Shown: in pieces, positions 18,424-26,505 of the stretch
How positions within the stretch are numbered: position 1 is the stretch's first letter
Layout of the letters: each line of letters begins with the position of its first letter
NCBI GenBank assembly: GCA_037133495.1
Contig: JBAXOA010000006.1
Coordinates: 8,047-72,046, forward strand
Source of the DNA: JAAFHB01 sp037133495
GTDB taxonomy: Bacteria > Bacteroidota > Bacteroidia > Bacteroidales > Prolixibacteraceae
DNA: 64,000 nucleotides
Reading direction: 5' to 3'
The notes under the pieces: model-generated
What the model saw: only the letters and a program-made list of their open reading frames with translations
What the model was told of the DNA's origin: nothing
Database searches by the model: none
Made by a program: the position numbers and the translations under genes

Positions 18424-19186
18424 CAGTTTATCCTGCTTTTCGCAAAAGAAGCCGGAGGTATGGCGCTACGAGGGTCCCCGGGTTGGAATCGATCTGTCGC
18501 GTTTTCTGGTTCCTTATATGCAGAAGGGCAAACGAAACGGATGGGAGATACAGGCTGATATTCCGTATAAAGGAAACTGGTTTCCAACAGCAGAGGTTGG
18601 CATGCAATGGTTTGATGATCAAAGAGATGGATTTCGTTATAAAAATAATGGCACCTATGCCAGATTAGGCGTTGACTTGAATATTGTAAAATTTGAATCA
18701 CTTAAAGATCACGATTTTGTCTTCGTGGGAATGCGTTACGGCTATTCGGTATTTAATCAGCAATCTGAAGGTATTGGTTATTCAAACTACTGGGGGACAA
18801 TAACATCATCAATACCAGTCCGAACCATGAATGCACATTGGGCGGAGCTTCTTTTTGGTATGAAGGGCGAAATATTTACTAATTTTTTTCTTGGATGGTC
18901 ACTAAGGGCTAAATTTCCACTGGCCGTCACAAATGATGTTAACATAAAACCATACATAATTCCCGGTATCGGTAAAATTACAGGTGGCACTCCTTTTGAT
19001 TTCTCGCTGTGCGTTTATTACCGTTTTCCTATATTTAAGACCAAGACCATCCCAAAGCCGATTAAAATGGGCGGAACAACACATCCCGGCGAAAACGACG
19101 GCGATGATCCGTATAATCAGAATAACTCCGGCGGATCGCAGTCAGGAAGCGGCAGTATGCGAAATTTAAGAAGTGGCGGCCGGTAA
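18380..19186 (+). CDS. DUF6048-type outer-membrane beta-barrel protein
   Basis: 268 residues with a signal peptide ending near CFSQK. The body alternates aromatic and glycine residues as in an outer-membrane barrel (GPRVGIDLSRFLVPYMQ, FVGMRYGYSVFNQ, AELLFGMKGEIF, FDFSLCVYYRFPIF). The C-terminal 45 residues are a low-complexity Gly/Ser/Asn tail. Function unknown; the conserved pairing with the preceding lipoprotein suggests the two act together at the outer membrane. Confidence 0.72.
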   Translation: MTKILVSILLLLLTSSLSCFSQKKPEVWRYEGPRVGIDLSRFLVPYMQKGKRNGWEIQADIPYKGNWFPTAEVGMQWFDDQRDGFRYKNNGTYARLGVDLNIVKFESLKDHDFVFVGMRYGYSVFNQQSEGIGYSNYWGTITSSIPVRTMNAHWAELLFGMKGEIFTNFFLGWSLRAKFPLAVTNDVNIKPYIIPGIGKITGGTPFDFSLCVYYRFPIFKTKTIPKPIKMGGTTHPGENDGDDPYNQNNSGGSQSGSGSMRNLRSGGR

Positions 19187-19229
19187 GGAATAATTTGAAA
19201 ATTGAATTACCTTAATTGCAAATATCTCT

Positions 19230-20093
19230 TTAAGGTCGATAGGATTTGCTCATTGATGTTGGCGTACAAAGGATGCAATCAGCCAATCCAAGACTTTCCT
19301 TGTCAAGATCATCAATCTCATCTTGCTCTGTAGATCCGATGGTGAATATCTTTAACGCGGGATTTGATTTTTTTAGGTACCACACTACTCCTTGATGGTG
19401 GTCGCTGTGATAGGAACCATTGAAATGAACCAGTGTTTTTCCCGCAACGAAATTTTTCAGGATAAAGTAAGCCATCGTAGCATCTTTAACCGCTTGTGAC
19501 TTTGGCAGGTTCTGACCTCCATGTCCTTTAGCCTGAGTGAAAATATCCTTGTAGCACGCCAGGGTACTGTCATACGCAATCGGAAGGGGAGCTATCCATC
19601 TTTTTGCTTCCTCATTAATGCTATCCAATTTCTCTAATCCTTTGGTGTAGACCATGTTGGCATAGCGCCTGGGGATATTGGCTGCGACAAAATGAACTTT
19701 ATTCTTTTTCGCAAAATCAAGTAACGGCTTATAATCGCTTGGGAAATTAGTCCAGAGTTTGGCTTCATCTTTTAATGTTTTCTCAGAAACTGCACCTGAA
19801 AGATATTCATCAACAGTAATTTGATCATCAGCCTCAAACATTTCAGCCGAAAGAACTAATTTTTCTTTTTTATCTGCAAAGAGATCTTTGCTAAGCTCAA
19901 GTTCCAGCCAATGATTAATTGGATTGTCGTGCAATTCGCCAAAAAGGATAATATCTGCTTCTTTTGCCTCTTCCAATAATTTTGCATAATGGATTTCCTT
20001 CCCTTTTATATCAAATAATTGGTAGGCTTTTTTATCTGTTTTGAAGGCGAATAGTGTGAATGACAGCACGATAATTAGCAGCGATTTTCTCAT
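19230..20093 (-). CDS. ChaN-like (DUF399) haem-binding-type protein
   Basis: 287 residues from ATG 20093; the frame extends 27 codons further but MRKSLLIIVLSFTLFAF is a clean signal peptide. The core matches ChaN-family proteins: DIILFGELHDNPINHW, SAEMFEADDQ, ARLYANM-like RRYANMVY, and FNGSYHSDHHQGV. Some family members bind haem and are linked to iron uptake; no iron-uptake genes are nearby, so the role is open. No lipobox cysteine is visible, so it is probably periplasmic rather than a lipoprotein. A good promoter lies just upstream on the same strand. Confidence 0.8.
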   Translation of the reverse strand: MRKSLLIIVLSFTLFAFKTDKKAYQLFDIKGKEIHYAKLLEEAKEADIILFGELHDNPINHWLELELSKDLFADKKEKLVLSAEMFEADDQITVDEYLSGAVSEKTLKDEAKLWTNFPSDYKPLLDFAKKNKVHFVAANIPRRYANMVYTKGLEKLDSINEEAKRWIAPLPIAYDSTLACYKDIFTQAKGHGGQNLPKSQAVKDATMAYFILKNFVAGKTLVHFNGSYHSDHHQGVVWYLKKSNPALKIFTIGSTEQDEIDDLDKESLGLADCILCTPTSMSKSYRP

Positions 20094-20127
20094 TTTGCTT
20101 TTTTTACTGATTGTTTTTTTTGACAGC

Positions 20128-20158
20128 CAAAGATAAGGATCTTTCTTCCTGTCACAAA
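20128..20158 (-). promoter_or_regulatory. Bacteroidota-type promoter for the ChaN-like gene
   Basis: On the reverse strand TTTG (20158-20155), 19 bases, then TATCTTTG (20135-20128), an exact fit to TTTG-N19-TAnnTTTG. The start codon follows about 35 bases downstream. Confidence 0.7.
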
Positions 20159-20224
20159 TTTTATAATCTGTCAAATAAATTATTATTTTTGAAAACTATT
20201 ATACCCATTCGAAAAAAATGTACT

Positions 20225-20794
20225 ATGACTAACACAAAATTAGGAAATCCGGCTGTTGTCGGATTGGCAGGGTTTGGTTTAACTACTCTATTGTTGCAGT
20301 TCCATAATCTTGGTTTTAGCGGTCTTGGGCCGGTTCTGGCTATGGGTTTGGTTTTTGGCGGATTAGCTCAGTTAATTGCCGGATTCATGGAATTTAAAAC
20401 CGGAAATAACTTTGGATTCGCAGCCTTCTCCACTTACGGTGCCTTCTGGATTGGCTTAGCAATCATTTGGATATTGAACAATTTTGAAGTATATAAGTCC
20501 TCTCCTACAGATATCGGATTCTATCTGGTTGGATTTACTTTATTAACCGCGATATTCTGGATAGGATCGTTGTACATTCATACTGCAATGGCCATCACTT
20601 TTACAACCTTGCTGCTCGGTTTTATTCTTCTGGATTTTGGTCATTTTGGGAATCCATTCATGAATATTGTTGCAGCATATGTACTTATTGTTTGCGCCTT
20701 CTCTGCGTGGTATATGATGGCCGCTATAATTATTAATGACGTCACAGGCAAACAAATGCTAAAGTCTGGCAAACCCTGGATCAAATTGAAATAG
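20225..20794 (+). CDS. Acetate/succinate-type transporter (GPR1/FUN34/YaaH family)
   Basis: 189-residue inner-membrane protein with six hydrophobic segments. The N-terminal family motif is visible (GNPAVVGLAGFGLTTLLLQ), as are the glycine-rich helices VLAMGLVFGGLAQLIAGFME and TYGAFWIGLA. SatP/YaaH relatives move acetate and succinate with protons. The frame from 20111 adds 38 codons with no family similarity, so ATG 20225 is preferred. A -7-like TATTTTTG lies at 20184-20191. The glycerol genes follow in the same direction after 89 bases, and could share a transcript. Confidence 0.85.
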   Translation: MTNTKLGNPAVVGLAGFGLTTLLLQFHNLGFSGLGPVLAMGLVFGGLAQLIAGFMEFKTGNNFGFAAFSTYGAFWIGLAIIWILNNFEVYKSSPTDIGFYLVGFTLLTAIFWIGSLYIHTAMAITFTTLLLGFILLDFGHFGNPFMNIVAAYVLIVCAFSAWYMMAAIIINDVTGKQMLKSGKPWIKLK

Positions 20795-20883
20795 ATGAAA
20801 CACCCATGAGTCTGCGCTTCGTAAATATGTATAAAGGCAACACCGGTGTTCCATCAGGCAATTAAAAAACAAATTATCTTCTG

Positions 20884-22380
20884 ATGAAAGAGTATATTTT
20901 AGCTTTAGATCAGGGAACCACCAGCTCCCGGGCAATCGTGTTCGGTCATAATGGAATTCCTGTGGCAACAGCTCAAAAGGAATTTACCCAATATTATCCA
21001 AAACCGGGCTGGGTCGAGCACGATCCGGAAGAAATTTGGTCAACTCAAGCCGGAATGGCTGTCGAGGCCATCACCAAAGCCGGACTTCAAACTACCCAAA
21101 TTGCTGCTATAGGAATCACCAACCAGCGCGAGACCACTGTTGTATGGAACCGAAAGACTGGAAAACCGGTCTATAATGCCATTGTTTGGCAAGACAGGCG
21201 AACCGCAGATTTCTGCGACGAGCTAAACAGCAATGGTGAGAGCCCAAAAATTCTCAAAAAAACCGGACTTATTATTGACGCCTATTTCTCAGCGACTAAG
21301 ATCCGCTGGATATTGGATCACGTGCCGGGGGCCCGGAAATTGGCCGAAGATGGAAAACTGGCATTCGGAACCATCGATTCATGGCTCGTATGGAATCTTA
21401 CACGCGGAGCACTCCATATTACTGATGTCTCGAATGCTTCCAGAACAATGCTGTTCAATATCCACACGCTTAAATGGGATAACGAATTACTCGAACTCTT
21501 CAGCATCCCTGCAAATATGTTGCCCGAAGTTCGGTCGTCAAGCGAGATTTACAGTAAAACTGCCGGTCATCTTTCACCGGGAATTCCCATAGCGGGAATT
21601 GCCGGAGATCAGCAAGCAGCCCTTTTCGGGCAGATGTGCGTGGAGCCGGGAATGGTCAAAAACACCTATGGAACGGGTTGTTTCATGATGATGAATATTG
21701 GGAAAAAACCAATCGTTTCAAAAAGTAAACTGCTCACAACAATAGCCTGGAAAATTGGTTCAGACACTCAGTATGCTCTCGAAGGGTCTATTTTTATTGC
21801 CGGAGCTGTCGTGCAGTGGCTGCGTGATGGACTGGGAATTATCAAAAACTCAAAGGATATTGAGAAACTGGCTGCTAAAGTCAATGACAGTGCAGGGGTA
21901 TATTTTGTGCCGGCTTTTGCAGGATTGGGTGCCCCGCATTGGAACCAGCACGCTCGCGGCATGTTGGTGGGAATTACAAGAGGTACCTCCTCCGCGCATA
22001 TTGCACGTGCCGCACTCGACAGTATCGCTTACCAGACTTTGGAAGTTTTGCTTGCAATGCAAAAAGATTCTGGAATCGATATTCGCGAGTTACGCGTTGA
22101 CGGCGGAGCAACTGTTAATAATCAATTGATGCAATTTCAGTCCGATTTACTGCAGACAAAGGTTATACGCCCCAAAATTACTGAAACCACTGCACTCGGA
22201 GCTGCTTACCTTGCGGGACTTGCAGTAAATTTCTGGAGCGATATCCGTGATGTGAAGTTGCAATGGCAGATAGATCGTGTTTTCACTCCCCAGATTGAAG
22301 ATGAAGAGACCCATTCGCTTATCAGAGGCTGGCATCGCGCTGCAAATGCCTCAAAATCATGGGCCAACGACAACAAATAA
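20884..22380 (+). CDS. glpK: Glycerol kinase
   Basis: FGGY-family kinase of 498 residues that phosphorylates glycerol to sn-glycerol 3-phosphate in the cytoplasm. Motifs: the ATP phosphate loop DQGTTSSRAIVF, the glycerol-site stretch TNQRETTVVWNRKTGKPVYN, WQDRRT, GDQQAALFGQ, NTYGTGCF and the FGGY signature region GLGAPHWNQHARGMLVGITR. It is followed after a short palindrome by the glycerol facilitator, the usual pair for glycerol uptake. No glycerol-3-phosphate dehydrogenase is in the window. Confidence 0.97.
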   Translation: MKEYILALDQGTTSSRAIVFGHNGIPVATAQKEFTQYYPKPGWVEHDPEEIWSTQAGMAVEAITKAGLQTTQIAAIGITNQRETTVVWNRKTGKPVYNAIVWQDRRTADFCDELNSNGESPKILKKTGLIIDAYFSATKIRWILDHVPGARKLAEDGKLAFGTIDSWLVWNLTRGALHITDVSNASRTMLFNIHTLKWDNELLELFSIPANMLPEVRSSSEIYSKTAGHLSPGIPIAGIAGDQQAALFGQMCVEPGMVKNTYGTGCFMMMNIGKKPIVSKSKLLTTIAWKIGSDTQYALEGSIFIAGAVVQWLRDGLGIIKNSKDIEKLAAKVNDSAGVYFVPAFAGLGAPHWNQHARGMLVGITRGTSSAHIARAALDSIAYQTLEVLLAMQKDSGIDIRELRVDGGATVNNQLMQFQSDLLQTKVIRPKITETTALGAAYLAGLAVNFWSDIRDVKLQWQIDRVFTPQIEDEETHSLIRGWHRAANASKSWANDNK

Positions 22381-22384
22381 TTGA

Positions 22385-22400
22385 TCCGCCAGCTGGCGGA
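22385..22400. repeat. REP-like 16-base palindrome
   Basis: TCCGCCAGCTGGCGGA is a perfect palindrome in the glpK-glpF spacer. A variant with two compensating changes (TCCGTCAGCTGACGGA) occurs at 63930-63945 beside a tRNA fragment. It may be a dispersed intergenic element, or it may act as an attenuator between the two glycerol genes. Confidence 0.75.
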
Positions 22401-22423
22401 GAACATTGATAATTAACTGAACG

Positions 22424-23134
22424 ATGACACCATTTTTTGCTGAATTTATTGGAACCGCTGTGATTATTATTTTTGGAGGAGGTGTGGTAGCAAATGTTTT
22501 ACTCCATCGAACGAACGGAAATAACAGTGGGTGGATCGTAATTACTTCCGGCTGGGCAGTCGGCGTTTTTACCGGAGTATCTATTGCCGCACCTCACAGT
22601 GGAGCACACCTGAATCCTGCTGTAACTCTGGCGCTCGTTCTGACCAATAAATTCTCACCCTCTTTGGCTCCTTTGTATATATCTGCTCAGCTGCTTGGCG
22701 CAATGTTTGGCTCCTTTCTGGTATGGCTTGCTTATAAGAAACACTTTGATGTAACAGAAAACGGAGATTCAAAAATGGCAGTTTTCTGTACCGCACCAAG
22801 TATCCGGAGTTATGGGTATAATGTTTTAACGGAGGCAATTGGAACTTTTGTACTTTGTCTTGCAGTTCTTGATATGGCAAAACCAGACGCAGGACTTGGA
22901 TCACTTAACGCATTACCAGTGGCTATCGTAGTGCTTGGACTCGGTTTGTCGCTCGGTGGTCCTACCGGTTACGCGATTAATCCAGCCCGCGATCTGGGTC
23001 CCCGCATTATACATTGGATACTTCCAATTTCACTCAAGCGCAACAGCGACTGGAAATATGCCTGGGTTCCCGTTGTGGGTCCGCTTATCGGTGCTGCGCT
23101 GGCAGCAGTCGTATTTTTGGTGATCGGAGGGTGA
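22424..23134 (+). CDS. glpF: Glycerol uptake facilitator (aquaglyceroporin)
   Basis: MIP-family channel of 236 residues with six membrane helices and two half-helices carrying the NPA boxes, HLNPAVTLAL and AINPARDLGPR. Aspartate after the second NPA-R is a mark of the glycerol facilitator branch rather than of water-specific aquaporins. Location right behind glpK supports glycerol as substrate: diffusion in, then trapping by phosphorylation. Confidence 0.95.
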   Translation: MTPFFAEFIGTAVIIIFGGGVVANVLLHRTNGNNSGWIVITSGWAVGVFTGVSIAAPHSGAHLNPAVTLALVLTNKFSPSLAPLYISAQLLGAMFGSFLVWLAYKKHFDVTENGDSKMAVFCTAPSIRSYGYNVLTEAIGTFVLCLAVLDMAKPDAGLGSLNALPVAIVVLGLGLSLGGPTGYAINPARDLGPRIIHWILPISLKRNSDWKYAWVPVVGPLIGAALAAVVFLVIGG

Positions 23135-23137
23135 TAT

Positions 23138-23266
23138 TTAACGTATTGTAAATGATGTAATCACAATATTTTTTTGCCTTCTGTCATCAGTGTTTTCTGT
23201 CCTTTCAACAAAACCTTTTGCAAGCAGTTTATCAACAAGCCGGCTCACATCTGACGGATCAATAAT
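23138..23266 (-). pseudogene. MarR-family regulator, C-terminal fragment
   Basis: On the reverse strand the frame ending at 23138 reads IIDPSDVSRLVDKLLAKGFV, then ERTENTDDRRQKNIVIT, which is the recognition helix and wing of a MarR winged-helix protein, including the DDRRQK wing motif. The N-terminal half is missing: upstream of residue ID the sequence turns into a hairpin-rich repeat (23267 onwards). The gene was evidently cut by a mobile or palindromic element. Confidence 0.75.
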
Positions 23267-23324
23267 CGTGGGTGGAAACCCACGGATGAGGTAACATATA
23301 TATCCTCAGCCCCTAAGTGGGCTG
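23267..23324. repeat. Double-hairpin element (IS200/RAYT-like end or MITE)
   Basis: Two hairpins close together: CGTGGG-TGGAAA-CCCACG at 23267-23284 and CAGCCC with GGGCTG at 23307-23324. Such subterminal hairpins are typical of IS200/IS605 ends and their non-autonomous relatives. It starts exactly where the MarR fragment loses similarity and precedes a transposase remnant. Confidence 0.6.
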
Positions 23325-23395
23325 AACAATGTTGCAAATAGTTCAACCACTTATTGATATGAAGATAAAGTTTAATAATTTGTAAACCAATTTTG

Positions 23396-23491
23396 TTCTC
23401 AATAAATCAATCAGATCACCACGGGAAAGTAAGTTTTGCCGAAGAGTATGACCAATTCTTGAAATATTACCAGGAAAGAATGAAAGAATAA
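23396..23491 (+). mobile_element. IS200/IS605-type transposase, C-terminal remnant
   Basis: A short frame ending at 23491 reads FSINQSDHHGKVSFAEEYDQ, then FLKYYQERMKE and a stop. This matches the C-terminal end of the Bacteroidota IS200-like (Y1) transposases, where a pattern such as I-x-N-Q-x-x-H-H-x-K-x-S-F-x-E-E-Y-x-x-F-L is common. The catalytic part is absent. From 23492 to 23627 I see no gene; a -7-like TATATTTG is at 23564-23571. Confidence 0.65.
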
Positions 23492-23627
23492 GGTAAATAA
23501 GGTTTTCGGGTGGTGGTATATTCTACTTCTACTAAGGTCAAATAATTGGTAATAAGGTTTTTATATATTTGCTAAATATATTTTTTAGTCATTAATTTCA
23601 AAATTACTTCCCCCACAACTTTTTCAT

Positions 23628-26402
23628 GTGATCCGCAACATTACGGGAAATAATTATACTATTTTTATAGACGAAACATTCAGGGAAATCTCCAATCCTT
23701 TATCCTTTAACTTTAAATTAAGCCCCATGATATCTTCAGATGTGCCTGATACTAAAAATGGTTTATTCAACTTTCATCATACTAATATTTACTCTGGCGG
23801 TTGGTTTCTCTGTTGGTTTTTTCTCGCGGGTCTGAATTTTTGTCTGCTTATGGTTGGCAATGCTCAGCAATTGCCCAAAACAGAAATTTCAAAGCCGGTT
23901 CATTATTATGGCCATGACGTTGTTTTAGATCGCTATGGTGTGATCGCTCCATGGTATCTGAAGCCGAACGGACAATGTGATTACCGTATCCGAATTGCTG
24001 CCGAGACCCTTAAACGCTATCCCTGGACAAACCTCAAAAATGCTGTGGTAGCTGCTCCCGATTATTTATTCACCAGCAACTGGGAAATATCGCCCGATGG
24101 CAATATCACCCCTAAAGACTTTGGCGACTGGAGTAACGGCGATCTGGGGCAACGCTCCACGAGTATTCTCAAAGGAATGGTTGATTATTACCGTTATTCA
24201 GGCGATCCGGCAGCAATCGCTCACATTACTTATATGGGTGATTACCTGCTTAATTATTGCCTTACACCAGTGGATCATTCGTGGCCGGGCTTTCCCATCA
24301 GTGTGCCAACAAAAGGAAAGGCATACGGGAAAGCCGATCCTAACGGGATGATTCAACTCGATATAAGTGCTGGTATGGGCGAAGGGCTTTTACGTGCATA
24401 TCAGCTCGCAAAAAATCCGCGATGGTTCGAAGCCGCCAAACATTGGGGCGATTTATTTGCCGAAAAATGCAATATGGATCCAAATGGTTCGCCCTGGCCC
24501 CGGTATGCAGTGCCTGTTGGCTACCGCTACAAAGATGATCCAAGAAGCAATATGCAAACGGGAGGAGTTACGATGATTCTGGCATTTTTGGACGAGCTCA
24601 TTCGGTTGGGTTATACAGGCAATAATCAACAAATTATTAAGGCCAGGGATGCCGGCCTCCAATACCTGCGTGATAAGTTGCTGCCCAACTGGACACAAGA
24701 TGGAACATGGGGGTTCTTTTTCTGGGATTGGTTGAATGAGACCCAAAATTGTTCAACTACAGCCGATGTTGCCGGTTATCTGATCAGACACAAGGAACGG
24801 TTTCCGAACTGGCGGAACGATGCGCGCAATATTCTCACGCTTTTTCTTAACCGCAGCGGTGCTGATCCAAAATCGGGTGGTGATGTTTACAGCGGAGCAT
24901 GGGCCTATCCTGAATCGAGCAGTTGCTGTGGTCGTTCGTTATGGTATGCTCCGTTGATGGTCGGGTCGGTTATGGCACAGTATGGTGTGGTTGCTAAGGA
25001 TTCATTGATGCAGGAGTTAGGTTACCGGCAGATGATTTTGCAGACTTATGATGTACACGAAAACGGTGTAAGTGAGGATAATATAGACGGTGGAGTGCTG
25101 GTTAATTCGGGGTGGCTGAATATTGCGCACCCTTGGCCATTGCTGTGGGTGCAGCAGGCAATCGGTTGGTTGCCGGAGGAATTGGGTGCCAGCCGCGAAA
25201 ATCACATAGTCCGAACCAATGCAGTGGTTGATTCGGTGGTTTATGGGAACGGAACGATCACCTATTCGACCTTTAATGCTCCAGTTGGAACTGAAGATGT
25301 ACTCCGTCTGTCATTTGTGCCAACAAGAATTACTGCTGATGGCACAAAGCTGTCTCTTCGGAAAACCCTCCGACGAAATGGTTTTACGGTCAAAAGACTT
25401 CCCAACGGAGATGCCATAGTCACTATTCGTCACGATGGAAGACGTAAGATTATTATAAATGGTCAAGACCCGCAAAAAACATTGAATAACAATAGTTTGC
25501 AATACTCGGGTGTATGGACAGCGGAGAAAGATGCTTCTTCCTTAACAGGTGCTCTCCGCATTGCAGATTCCAAAGATGCGTCCGTGACGGCGGTATTTAA
25601 AGGCGATCAGGTTCGGGTAATGGGTCGTAGCGATCAATTTGGAGGACTTGCAGATATTTTTATTGACGGTGTAAAGCAAAGTGTATGTATAGATTTCTGG
25701 AATCCCTTCTCCCGTGGGCAGCAATCCCTTTATTCCAAAAATGGACTTGAACCTGGAGAACATACATTGAAAATTATTGGACGGGGAACCAGCAACCCTT
25801 ACTCCCTTGGTAGTCGCATTAATGTTGATGCCATTCATTTTTCATCCGAAGCCGCAGTTTATAATTTCCCCTCAGGAACGGGTCCCACCGGATCGCAGCG
25901 CCTGATTTTCGGATATCCGAAACGACAGGATTACAAGGATTCGCAAGGCCATTTATGGAAGCCGGCCACCGAAGTGATTTCCCGTCTGGCACCCAAAGAT
26001 GATACGGTTGCAAAATGCTGGATAAATGAAACAAATAGCGTCATTTCCGGCACTCCCGATCCGGAATTGTACCGCTACGGTTACCACGCCAGTGATTTTT
26101 GGGCGAACATCACGGTAGGACCAGGAAAATATAGCGTAAGGCTTAAGTTTGCCGCGACACAAAATGCCAATCTGTATAAAAATGGCTTTGAAATTATAAT
26201 CAATGAAAAGACTGTTGGAAGCAACTTCAATGTACTGGAATCTGCGAAAGAAATCAACAAGGCTATTGATTTGGTTTTCAGTGATATTATTCCGCAGAAC
26301 GGCATAATTAAAATCCGTTTTAAAGGCTTGCCATTTTTGCGAGATAATTTAGTTGAAAATGATGTAGCTTTCGTTCAGGCAATGGAGGTCTTTAGTGACT
26401 AA
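23628..26402 (+). CDS. Secreted multi-domain glycan-active protein (alpha/alpha-toroid, CBM-like and malectin-like domains)
   Basis: 924 residues if begun at GTG 23628; ATG 23727 is an alternative start closer to the hydrophobic segment WFLCWFFLAGLNFCLLMV, which together with GNAQQ looks like the export signal. Residues about 100-540 are helical with repeated aromatic patches (DWSNGDLGQRSTSILKGMVD, YSGAWAYPESSSCCGRSLWY) and resemble six-hairpin glycosidase or lyase folds. A beta domain follows near 625-745 (GDQVRVMGRSDQFGGLADIF, GLEPGEHTLKI) that looks like carbohydrate-binding modules attached to glycosidases. The last 170 residues resemble malectin. No catalytic pair can be assigned. It stands alone between the IS remnant and the TonB operon. 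Confidence 0.65.
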   Translation: MIRNITGNNYTIFIDETFREISNPLSFNFKLSPMISSDVPDTKNGLFNFHHTNIYSGGWFLCWFFLAGLNFCLLMVGNAQQLPKTEISKPVHYYGHDVVLDRYGVIAPWYLKPNGQCDYRIRIAAETLKRYPWTNLKNAVVAAPDYLFTSNWEISPDGNITPKDFGDWSNGDLGQRSTSILKGMVDYYRYSGDPAAIAHITYMGDYLLNYCLTPVDHSWPGFPISVPTKGKAYGKADPNGMIQLDISAGMGEGLLRAYQLAKNPRWFEAAKHWGDLFAEKCNMDPNGSPWPRYAVPVGYRYKDDPRSNMQTGGVTMILAFLDELIRLGYTGNNQQIIKARDAGLQYLRDKLLPNWTQDGTWGFFFWDWLNETQNCSTTADVAGYLIRHKERFPNWRNDARNILTLFLNRSGADPKSGGDVYSGAWAYPESSSCCGRSLWYAPLMVGSVMAQYGVVAKDSLMQELGYRQMILQTYDVHENGVSEDNIDGGVLVNSGWLNIAHPWPLLWVQQAIGWLPEELGASRENHIVRTNAVVDSVVYGNGTITYSTFNAPVGTEDVLRLSFVPTRITADGTKLSLRKTLRRNGFTVKRLPNGDAIVTIRHDGRRKIIINGQDPQKTLNNNSLQYSGVWTAEKDASSLTGALRIADSKDASVTAVFKGDQVRVMGRSDQFGGLADIFIDGVKQSVCIDFWNPFSRGQQSLYSKNGLEPGEHTLKIIGRGTSNPYSLGSRINVDAIHFSSEAAVYNFPSGTGPTGSQRLIFGYPKRQDYKDSQGHLWKPATEVISRLAPKDDTVAKCWINETNSVISGTPDPELYRYGYHASDFWANITVGPGKYSVRLKFAATQNANLYKNGFEIIINEKTVGSNFNVLESAKEINKAIDLVFSDIIPQNGIIKIRFKGLPFLRDNLVENDVAFVQAMEVFSD

Positions 26403-26505
26403 TATCATGTTTATTGTTATGTAATCTTTGAGTTTTTTAAATCGTATTTATTAATTTTACGCAACGATATTCTTCCATTTTTTCATTGTAAAGTTTAGAC
26501 CCATT

